Shown here: in pieces, positions 18,164 through 25,552 of the stretch | Numbering within the stretch: position 1 is the first letter of the stretch | How the letters are laid out: each line of letters starts with the position of its first letter | NCBI RefSeq assembly: GCF_900465345.1 | Contig: NZ_UEGO01000031.1 | Span: 62,001-126,000, forward strand | Source of the DNA: Asaia bogorensis | GTDB taxonomy: Bacteria > Pseudomonadota > Alphaproteobacteria > Acetobacterales > Acetobacteraceae | Length of the DNA: 64,000 nucleotides | Reading direction: 5' to 3' | Notes under the pieces: model-generated | What the model was told of the DNA's origin: nothing | What the model saw: only the letters and a program-made list of their open reading frames with translations | Databases searched by the model: none | Translations under genes and position numbers: made by a program

Positions 18164-19359
18164 GCGCCGTGCTCCTGCCCAGCATCGGCTGAACCGGACT
18201 CACTACCTGTTTCTGACGATGCGAAATAGGACGAGACAGCGCCGATTACACGGCTGACCTCTTCGTCAGTCAGTTCAGGATGAAGCGGCAGGGCCAGAAT
18301 ACGAGAGCCCAGCGTCTCCGAAACTGGCAGCGATACCGTCTCGTCGTGATGCTCAGCATAAGCTGGTTGCTCATGCAGCGGGCGCGGATAGTACACGACG
18401 CTTGGCACCCCGTGGCGGCCAAGATGCGCCTGCAAGGCATCCCGCGTGGCGGCGTCCGGCAGCAGGATGGAGTAAATGGCCCATGCGCTTGCACTGTCCT
18501 TTACCCGTGCCGGAGTCTGCACAATAGCGGAAAGCGCCGCATCATACGCCTGTGCAATGGCGTCGCGGCGGGCCAGTTCCTCTTCAAACCGGTCGAGCTT
18601 TGCCAGAAGAATAGCCGCCTGAAGCGTATCCAGACGCCCATTGAGGCCGATACGCAGAACCTCGTAGCGCGTGCGCCCCTCGCCGTGGGTGCGCAGCGAA
18701 CGGTACAGCGCCGCACGCTCGGCATCGTCAGTGAGGATGGCACCCCCATCGCCATAGGCCCCCAGCGGCTTGGACGGGAAGAAGGACAGGGTTGTCGCCA
18801 TTGCCTCGCGGCCCAGCTTGTGACCGTTCAAAGAGGCGCCAAAGGCCTGGGCGCAGTCAGCAACAAGCAACAGATCCTCCTGCGCGGCAATACCGCGCAG
18901 GTTTGCCCAGGGCGCAGGCTGACCGAACAGGTCAACGCCAATGATTATGCGAGGCTCAAGCTCCTCCTGCGCGCGTATCGACGCTATGCGGGCGCGCAGA
19001 TTAACGCAGTCGATCTGGAAACTTGCCGGATCCACATCCACGAAAACCGGGGTGGCGCCAAGCAGCAGCACCACTTCTGCAGTGGCGGTATAGGTGAAGG
19101 CCGGCAGGAACACGGCGTCGCCCGGACCAATCTCCTCGGCCATGAGCACCATAAGCAGTGCATCGGTACCGGACGAGACGCTTACCGCATGCGCCGCACC
19201 GCTATAGGCGCAGAGCCTTTTTTCGAGCTCCTCGACCTCCGGCCCCATCACGAATTTGCAGTGCGCGAGAACTGTGTCGATCCGCTGCTTCAGCGGCGCG
19301 CCGAGGCGCGCCTGTTGTCTGGGCAGGTCGAGAAAGGAGATGGGGGCTTTGTCGCTCAT
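18160..19359 (-). CDS. DegT/DnrJ/EryC1/StrS-family sugar aminotransferase
   Basis: PLP-dependent aminotransferase acting on keto nucleotide sugars; 399 residues. Visible: FLDLPRQQARLG and the start of the fold, VSVSSGTDALLMVLMA (phosphate-binding), VADCAQAFGA (D168, pyridine-nitrogen partner), SFFPSKPLGAYGDGGA with K197 as the PLP lysine, and GLNGRLDTLQAAIL. The C-terminal tail is Ser/Glu-rich. It lies beside a CapD/WbpM-type dehydratase on the same strand; in O-antigen pathways such a pair makes amino-deoxy sugars (dehydratase product is the aminotransferase substrate). The precise sugar is unknown. Confidence 0.92.
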   Translation of the reverse strand: MSDKAPISFLDLPRQQARLGAPLKQRIDTVLAHCKFVMGPEVEELEKRLCAYSGAAHAVSVSSGTDALLMVLMAEEIGPGDAVFLPAFTYTATAEVVLLLGATPVFVDVDPASFQIDCVNLRARIASIRAQEELEPRIIIGVDLFGQPAPWANLRGIAAQEDLLLVADCAQAFGASLNGHKLGREAMATTLSFFPSKPLGAYGDGGAILTDDAERAALYRSLRTHGEGRTRYEVLRIGLNGRLDTLQAAILLAKLDRFEEELARRDAIAQAYDAALSAIVQTPARVKDSASAWAIYSILLPDAATRDALQAHLGRHGVPSVVYYPRPLHEQPAYAEHHDETVSLPVSETLGSRILALPLHPELTDEEVSRVIGAVSSYFASSETGSESGSADAGQEHGA

Positions 19360-19493
19360 GGCACCTTTTTTCCATTGACGGCCGCATGAGGCCGGTCCCG
19401 TATCACCAGAGGTCCGTTAATCGCGGCAGAGCCCGAATGACGGTGTCCTTTGGCCGGGCGCATGGGAAGCACGCCCGCACGATCATGCCGTAA

Positions 19494-21506
19494 CTATGAC
19501 ACAGGGTTCGTGTTTTCCGAAGTCTTCGCGCTTTCGGCTTTCTGGATGGGCGGGGTGGAATACCGCACCTCACCCAGAGGGTTATGCGCAAATTCGGGCA
19601 CGAGCTCCTGCATGATCACCAGCGATTGCCCGATATCATCGGCATGGCTGGCCGCCTCGAGTTGGCGCAGCAATGTGCGGGCCGCTTCGAGATCAATCAT
19701 CCGCGGCGTTGCCATTTTCAGACCCGGCGCATCGGTCGGCACCGGCGCCTCACGCCCATGAAACAGCTCTTCATACAGCTTCTCGCCAGGGCGCAATCCG
19801 GTAAACCGTATGGCGATGTCCTCATCAGGCCTCAGCCCCGCCAGACGCACCATCTGGCGTGCCAGATCGAGAATACGAACGGGCTCGCCCATATCAAGGA
19901 CGAAGATACCGCCGCGTTGCAGACGCTGGTCCGTCTCATCGGCTTCACGCCGGGACGCTGTGCCACGCACACTGGCCTGAAGCACGAGACCTACCGCCTC
20001 CGGCACGGTCATGAAATAGCGCGTCATGTCGGGATGCGTGACGGTGAGCGGGCCACCATGCTCCAGCTGGCGCCGGAACAGCGGCACGACCGACCCCGTA
20101 GAGCCAAGGACATTGCCAAAACGCACGGTCACGCAGCGGAAATGCGAGCCCTTTGCCTCAGCCTCGCCCATCAACGCCTGACAGTAGATTTCTGCACAGC
20201 GTTTGGTTGCCCCCATGATGCTCGACGGATTGACCGCCTTGTCGCTGGAAATGAGGACCATCGCCCGCGCTCCGTGGCGGATAGCGGCATCGGCGACGAT
20301 CCGCGTCCCGATCACGTTGGTCAGCACACCTTCGCAGGGGTTGGCTTCAACAATCGGTACATGCTTGAGCGCCGCAGCATGAAACACGAGCGCCGGACGA
20401 TAGCGTGCGAACACCTCGTCAATACGCTGGGCTTCCCGGATATTGGCCACGATGACCTGACGCTGCACATGGGGAAACAGCTCTGACAGTTCCAGATCGA
20501 TCTGCCAGAGCGCATACTCACCGTGATCGAGCAGCAGCAGCGTGGCAGGCCCGAACTGGGCAACCTGCCGGGCCAGCTCTGAACCGATCGTCCCACCCGC
20601 ACCGGTGACCATGACCACCTGCCCCTGAATGAGACGTGCCATGCCTTCACGATCCAGCGGGACCTCAGGCCGGTTCAGAAGGTCCTCCAGCGCAATCGGA
20701 CGCATCTGGATTTCCTCGGCCGGGGTCAGCCGTGTGAGCGAAGGGGCACGTTGTACCGCAATGCCGTAGCTCTGCCCGGCATCGAGCACGACGGAGAGCT
20801 GCGACCCGCGCCATTCGGGATCTGTCACGATCACGCTGTCAGGAAGGGTGTCGTTCTTATCCATCTCCGCCAGCACGGAGGAAAGATCCTCGGTTACACC
20901 AAGAATCGGTACGCCATGCAGCCGCCGCCCCTGTTGCCCCGGCGAGCGGGTAACCAGACCCAGCACGAGATAATGCGCGTCTGAGACACGCTCCAAGGCG
21001 CGCAGAAACAGGTCAGCGCTCAGATCCGAGCCCGCAAGCAGAACACGACGCTTCTGCCCCTGCGCCTGCTGTCGCACCGTCCCGTAAAGGCGCGTGGCAA
21101 CACGACCGCCTCCAAGGCCAACGAGAAGAACAAGCGCGTAGATCAGGGGAAAGGTCGGCGATGGCAGGGGAAAGCCCGACACCCACAACATGGCTGAGAA
21201 AAGCGCAGCACCGCCAATCGAAGCGGCAGCAATACCACGCAGGTCGGCCACGCCCGAAAACCGCCAGTATTGCTGGGGAATTCGAAACGGCAATCCACTG
21301 ACCAGCAATGTGATGGCACCGCCCATGATGAACCAGAGCGGGTGCAGCAATCCGTCATGAGGGGCGGCCAGAAAACGGGCTACAGGGGCAGCGAGTCCTG
21401 ATATCAGACCGTCAGCCAGAACATTGACGGCAATGCGCCCTCGCGATCGATGACGCCGCGTCATGGATGGAGGGACCGGGCTATGAGATTGTTGCTTCGC
21501 GTTCAC
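19494..21506 (-). CDS. Nucleoside-diphosphate-sugar dehydratase/epimerase, CapD/WbpM/FlaA1 long type
   Basis: A 670-residue membrane-bound SDR enzyme. Hydrophobic segments lie near residues 30-140, then a first Rossmann-like segment (KRRVLLAGSDLSADLFLRAL), then the catalytic domain starting at VVMVTGAGGTIGSEL (NAD-binding, about residues 297-310). The catalytic region has LISSDKAVNPSSIMGATKRC, where Met replaces the usual Tyr before the Lys, as in WbpM and PglF. It probably converts UDP-GlcNAc to the 4-keto-6-deoxy sugar. Start is GTG 21506, with ATG 21464 as an alternative. Partner of the DegT enzyme 134 bp downstream. Confidence 0.92.
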   Translation of the reverse strand: MNAKQQSHSPVPPSMTRRHRSRGRIAVNVLADGLISGLAAPVARFLAAPHDGLLHPLWFIMGGAITLLVSGLPFRIPQQYWRFSGVADLRGIAAASIGGAALFSAMLWVSGFPLPSPTFPLIYALVLLVGLGGGRVATRLYGTVRQQAQGQKRRVLLAGSDLSADLFLRALERVSDAHYLVLGLVTRSPGQQGRRLHGVPILGVTEDLSSVLAEMDKNDTLPDSVIVTDPEWRGSQLSVVLDAGQSYGIAVQRAPSLTRLTPAEEIQMRPIALEDLLNRPEVPLDREGMARLIQGQVVMVTGAGGTIGSELARQVAQFGPATLLLLDHGEYALWQIDLELSELFPHVQRQVIVANIREAQRIDEVFARYRPALVFHAAALKHVPIVEANPCEGVLTNVIGTRIVADAAIRHGARAMVLISSDKAVNPSSIMGATKRCAEIYCQALMGEAEAKGSHFRCVTVRFGNVLGSTGSVVPLFRRQLEHGGPLTVTHPDMTRYFMTVPEAVGLVLQASVRGTASRREADETDQRLQRGGIFVLDMGEPVRILDLARQMVRLAGLRPDEDIAIRFTGLRPGEKLYEELFHGREAPVPTDAPGLKMATPRMIDLEAARTLLRQLEAASHADDIGQSLVIMQELVPEFAHNPLGEVRYSTPPIQKAESAKTSENTNPVS

Positions 21507-21591
21507 ACGGCACTTATAGCCGCAAAAATACTTTTGTCGCGATGGGCAGTCATCGCGTCAGCCCCTGCCCGCTGAGAAATTTCTGGATCCG

Positions 21592-22665
21592 ATGATGATA
21601 CCCCTGATCCTCTGTTGTGCTGCCACGGCCTGTATCAGTGCTGCCCTTGTTCTTCACATGATTCGCGTCGGGGTCATGGATGTGCCGGGCCATCGAAGTT
21701 CGCATACGCGCCCCACTCCGAAAGGTGGTGGCATCGGCATCATCACGGGGTTCCTGCTTATCTTTCCCCTGTCGCAACTCTGGACGCAGGGCGATCTACC
21801 GGGCCCGGCGCTTCTTCTGCCTCTTCTCGCCGTGGCCTTGCTCGCCTTCTTCTCATGGCTTGACGATATCCACTCCTATCGCGCCTCGCTCAAGCTGGGG
21901 GTTCAGGGCGTAGCCGCCCTGATGACACTGGCGGGCGTGGCGCTCACCTCACTCCCGGGTTTCGGCTCTGGCGTGACTGGCAACGTGATCTCGGGCAGAC
22001 ACGCTCTTCCTTACATTCCCGATTATCTCGTGCCGGGCTGGGTCATCGTAGTTGTTGCTATCGGTATCGGCTTTTTTTGGCTCGTTTTCACGACCAATGC
22101 CCTGAACTTCATTGATGGCCTGAATGGCCTTGCCTCCGGTGTGATGGCAATGACGGCTTTGGCACTCTCGATCCTGTTCAGCTACGCTGGAAAACCCGGC
22201 TTTACCCATGCAGCGCTTCTTCTGGCTGTCGCGCTCCTGGTATTCCTGCCCTTCAATTTTCCCAAGGCGCGTATCTTCATGGGAGATGTCGGCAGTCAGG
22301 GTGCGGGACTGACTTTGGCATGGCTCGGTATCGAAGCCGCCTGCGCAACACCCTACCCCCTGATAGTACCCTTCATGCTGGGTGGGGTACTCTATGACGT
22401 TGCCTTTACGCTGATCCGCCGTGCGATCGCAGGTGACCCGCTGGCACAGGCCCATCGAAGCCATCTTTACCAGCTCGCAGCGCGCAGCGGCGTTTCCCCA
22501 ACGCTTGTAAGCCTCTTGCACTGGGCCTTCGCCCTATGGGGCGCAGTTGCCGCCGTGACCCACTTACCCGTTGCTGCTCAGTCAAGCCTCGTCCTGGCCC
22601 CGCAACTGCTCTGGACAGGCTTTACTCTGCATCGGGCACGGGCGCGGGATCTGGGCAAATGGTGA
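21592..22665 (+). CDS. Undecaprenyl-phosphate glycosyl-1-phosphate transferase, WecA/WbpL-like
   Basis: A GT4/MraY-family membrane enzyme of 357 residues with about ten helices. It transfers a sugar-1-phosphate from a UDP-sugar to undecaprenyl phosphate, the priming step of surface-glycan assembly. Visible: MDVPGHRSSHTRPTPKGGGIG (residues 29-49), D91 D92 in WLDDIHSY, NALNFIDGLNGLASG with catalytic D175, and KARIFMGDVGSQGAG. It is divergent from the CapD-type gene, with which it shares an 85-bp promoter region. Its last 44 bp overlap the 3' end of the convergent GNAT gene. Confidence 0.92.
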   Translation: MMIPLILCCAATACISAALVLHMIRVGVMDVPGHRSSHTRPTPKGGGIGIITGFLLIFPLSQLWTQGDLPGPALLLPLLAVALLAFFSWLDDIHSYRASLKLGVQGVAALMTLAGVALTSLPGFGSGVTGNVISGRHALPYIPDYLVPGWVIVVVAIGIGFFWLVFTTNALNFIDGLNGLASGVMAMTALALSILFSYAGKPGFTHAALLLAVALLVFLPFNFPKARIFMGDVGSQGAGLTLAWLGIEAACATPYPLIVPFMLGGVLYDVAFTLIRRAIAGDPLAQAHRSHLYQLAARSGVSPTLVSLLHWAFALWGAVAAVTHLPVAAQSSLVLAPQLLWTGFTLHRARARDLGKW

Positions 22666-23188
22666 CGCCGCCACGCTGACGTTCAAGGACATCAATATCA
22701 GAGCCCAGATAACAGGTTCGAGCCAGCGGCCTGAAGCCATATCGCCTGGCCAGCTTCATGGAGGCCAGATTATCCGGATCGATGATGCAGCGAGCGACCC
22801 TGTGCTCGGTCTGGGTGTCGAGCCAGTTAAGAGCGGCGGCCACACCCTCACCCCCATACCCTTTGCCGTGACACCATGAGGCGAGCACCCAACCAGCCTC
22901 GGGATAGCCATCGAGTGACGGCTCAATTCCCCGCCTCGCCTCGCCAAACCCGATCGTACCGACAAAACGCCCGGTAAGGCGTTCCTTCACGCACCAATAG
23001 CCGTAGCCGAGTATTCCCCAGTACCCACGATACCGTATCAGCCGGTCCCAGGACTCGTTGCGCGACGCAGGCTGACCGCCTGTATAGCGTGTCACGACCG
23101 GGTCGGCGCGCATGTCCGCGAGGGCCTCGAAATCCTGCCGGGCAGGAAGCCGAAAACACAGATTAGTCGTGTCGAACTCGCGCGTCAT
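22622..23188 (-). CDS. GNAT-family N-acetyltransferase (RimJ/RimL-like)
   Basis: A 188-residue acetyltransferase with LCFRLPARQDFEALADMRADP at the start, the family motif FVGTIGFGEARRG, and the acetyl-CoA-binding stretch ASWCHGKGYGGEGVAAALNWL (Q/R-x-x-G-x-G/A pattern as HGKGYGG), then PDNLASMKLARRYGF. This is typical of enzymes that acetylate protein N-termini or small amines. Its 3' end overlaps the WecA-like gene by 44 bp in convergent arrangement. Target unknown. Confidence 0.86.
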   Translation of the reverse strand: MTREFDTTNLCFRLPARQDFEALADMRADPVVTRYTGGQPASRNESWDRLIRYRGYWGILGYGYWCVKERLTGRFVGTIGFGEARRGIEPSLDGYPEAGWVLASWCHGKGYGGEGVAAALNWLDTQTEHRVARCIIDPDNLASMKLARRYGFRPLARTCYLGSDIDVLERQRGGVTICPDPAPVPDAE

Positions 23189-23278
23189 GGCTTCGCCCCT
23201 TCATGGATATGCCGGATTCCACTGTCATGGGAGACACCGGCCAAAACTATCCGAGACCCTCAGATCGCTGGCACCCAA

Positions 23279-23315
23279 ACAAAAAAAACCGCCCCCCTTT
23301 CAGGAGGCGGCTTTC
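23279..23315 (-). terminator. Intrinsic terminator of the MarR gene
   Basis: On the minus strand, GCCGCCTCC-TGAAA-GGGGGGCGG (one mismatch) followed by TTTTTTTTG. It lies about 45 nt after the MarR-gene stop. Confidence 0.85.
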
Positions 23316-23358
23316 GAAACCATCATCAGGCATGCGCCTGCTGAACAACCTGAGCTGT

Positions 23359-23763
23359 TCAGCCAGCAATGCGGCGCACGGTCATACGCTCGACCGTGCC
23401 ACGACCGGTCTTGGCAGCCGGCTTGACCGTACCCGAAGCTTCGCTCATGAGCGAGCGCATTTCACGAAGGAAAGCCGAGCCCTTGAGCGTGCGCTGCACG
23501 AGAACCGAGCGGCGATCGAGCGGATCAACCTTGCGACGCGCCAGGTCAAGCTCGCCCAGACGATCGAGAGCGCGCGTAATGGCGGGCTTGGAGACATTGA
23601 GCTCCTGTGCCAGACCGCGAACCGTGTGGGCGCCATCCTGCAGATAGCAAGTCAGAAAAACACCAAGCTGACGCGCGGAGAGATCAGGGCCGTCCTTGCG
23701 CACGAGCGAAACGATCGTGTCACGAAGAAGGTTGAGCATCTGGTCATTCTGTGCCTGGGCCAT
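23359..23763 (-). CDS. MarR-family transcriptional regulator
   Basis: A 134-residue winged-helix regulator: LSARQLGVFLTCYLQDGAHT, then TVRGLAQELNVSKPAITRAL as recognition helix-turn-helix, and LDLARRKVDPLDRRSVLVQRT as the wing (the D-x-R-R signature). The C-terminus is basic (KPAAKTGRGTVERMTVRR), which is unusual for MarR and could be an extra DNA contact. It stands alone with its own terminator; an 8-bp dyad about 70-100 bp upstream could be an autoregulatory site. Ligand and targets unknown. Confidence 0.85.
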   Translation of the reverse strand: MAQAQNDQMLNLLRDTIVSLVRKDGPDLSARQLGVFLTCYLQDGAHTVRGLAQELNVSKPAITRALDRLGELDLARRKVDPLDRRSVLVQRTLKGSAFLREMRSLMSEASGTVKPAAKTGRGTVERMTVRRIAG

Positions 23764-23832
23764 CGAAAAAACTCCTCAATGCATCGCGCATCTGGCGCGG
23801 CTAATGGTCTTACCCGTCGCCCAAGTAAGCCA

Positions 23833-23861
23833 CCCTGAAACACCTCGCGGATATTTCAGGG
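23833..23861. promoter_or_regulatory. Inverted repeat upstream of the MarR gene
   Basis: CCCTGAAA and TTTCAGGG separated by 13 bp, located 70-98 bp before the MarR start codon. Could be an operator or part of the leader; the long spacer makes a single MarR dimer site less certain. The rest of the 260-bp intergenic region holds no recognised gene. Confidence 0.35.
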
Positions 23862-24022
23862 ATGCCACGCCTTGGGTGCGTGTCCTGAAGGCGCTTGCTT
23901 TAGGAACGAAGCGGGTTACATCCCGATTAGCGTTGCATTCCTACAACATGCGTCGAACGATACGCATCCATATAGGTTCGTTTTTGTAATCGGTTTAGTA
24001 TCTTTTTGTTGAAACTCAGTGA

Positions 24023-25444
24023 CTAAGCTGAGCCCGACCCTACTCTTTCATTAATCATTCGTAATGTTGCGACTGTCAGAGCACGCAGGGCGAGTGTCTC
24101 TCCCCCCTCTGGACGCCCGGTTCTTGCGCCTTCATTCCAGGCATAAGTGTCTATATGTGCCCATTTTACAGTGGGTTTGACGAAATGCTGAAGGAACAGG
24201 GCAGCCGTAATCGCCCCCGCCATCGGTTTGTCCGTCACATTGCCAAGATGGGCATTTTTGCGGCGGAGCCATGCGTCGTAGCCATGCCAGAGTGGCAATT
24301 GCCACATGGCATCGCCGGTCTCCTGACCTGATTCGAGCAAAATCTGCGACCATTCCGGATCGTTACAGAACAGTGCGGGCAAGTCAGGGCCCAGCGCGAC
24401 ACGGGCCGCACCTGTCAGAGTCGCCGCGTCCAGCAGCCAGTCGGGCTGGGACTCGCACGCCTCGGTCAGCAAGTCACTAAGCACCAGACGCCCCTCAGCA
24501 TCGGTATTACCCACCTCAACCGTCAGGCCTGCACGCGTCGTCAGAATATCGCCCGGCCTCATGGCATGGCCGGAAATGCTGTTTTCGACGCAGCCAAGAC
24601 GCAATTCCAGACGCAAAGGAAGGTCCTGCGCCATGATCACATGCGCCAGAGACAGCATCAGGGCAGCGCCACCCATATCCTTTTTCATGCGCAGCATGCC
24701 GCTTGCGGGCTTGATGTCATATCCGCCAGTGTCGAAGCAGACACCCTTGCCAACCAGAGAGAGTAGCGGCGCATCGGCTCCGGCAGTACTACCCTGCCAT
24801 GTCATCCTGAACACCTGCGCTGGGCGATCTGACCCCGCGCCTACCGCTGCAAGGCAGGGATAGGCCCGTTCGAGAGCCTCGGCGCTTATCACCTCACTCG
24901 AAGCGTTGTGAAGTCGGGCCACAGCCTCAGCCCTTTGCGCGAGTTCCACTGGCCCCAGTAGATTGGCAGGCATATTCACCAGATCGCGGCCGAGCCATGT
25001 CGCCTGTGCAAGCGCAACGGCGCAACCTGTATCGCACTCTGGAGGCAGAACCAGGCGCACCGTATTCTCGCTCGCCGGGCCTATCGCGTAGTGATAGGCG
25101 CCCATGCAAAAGCCCAGCCCCACATCCTGCATGATCTCCGGGCGCGACCCGGCATAATCGGGTGCAACAGAAGGAACCCAGTCACCGGGAGGCAAGCCCG
25201 TGGCCAGCGCACCGAACCGCGCTGCATCGCATGATCGCGGATCATCCAGATAGACCGCGTGACTGACGCCCGCTGCGCCGGGGACGAGATAAAGACGTCC
25301 TGCCAGAGGCTCCCCGGCCATTTCGCGCAGGGCGGCGCCGTGTCCATGAAGCAATGCCTCGATATCCTGCCCGACAGGTACAATATGGAGGGGTCTCGCC
25401 GCGTCGGCCGTCGTCGTCAGGCAAAGCTCTTCAGGGTTGCGCAT
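24023..25444 (-). CDS. M17 leucyl aminopeptidase family protein
   Basis: A two-metal aminopeptidase that trims N-terminal residues from peptides in the cytosol. ATG 25444 is chosen (AGAAAGGCAG upstream), giving 473 residues; the longer open frame is not similar to the family. Metal and catalytic residues are visible: K233 and D238 in LVGKGVCFDTGG, K245, D256 in MKKDMGGAA, and D315, E317 and R319 in NTDAEGRLVLSDLL. The N-terminal domain is divergent, as in the PepB-like alphaproteobacterial subgroup. It is divergent from the SUV3-like helicase gene. Confidence 0.92.
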   Translation of the reverse strand: MRNPEELCLTTTADAARPLHIVPVGQDIEALLHGHGAALREMAGEPLAGRLYLVPGAAGVSHAVYLDDPRSCDAARFGALATGLPPGDWVPSVAPDYAGSRPEIMQDVGLGFCMGAYHYAIGPASENTVRLVLPPECDTGCAVALAQATWLGRDLVNMPANLLGPVELAQRAEAVARLHNASSEVISAEALERAYPCLAAVGAGSDRPAQVFRMTWQGSTAGADAPLLSLVGKGVCFDTGGYDIKPASGMLRMKKDMGGAALMLSLAHVIMAQDLPLRLELRLGCVENSISGHAMRPGDILTTRAGLTVEVGNTDAEGRLVLSDLLTEACESQPDWLLDAATLTGAARVALGPDLPALFCNDPEWSQILLESGQETGDAMWQLPLWHGYDAWLRRKNAHLGNVTDKPMAGAITAALFLQHFVKPTVKWAHIDTYAWNEGARTGRPEGGETLALRALTVATLRMINERVGSGSA

Positions 25445-25552
25445 GGTTTTCTGCCTTTCTGCTGATCTTCCGATGGAGGATCGGGTCCGCACAAGCTGTG
25501 CCAGTGGCGGTGGCGTCTTGCAATTCGTCCGCTCATGCACAAGCATCGTATC

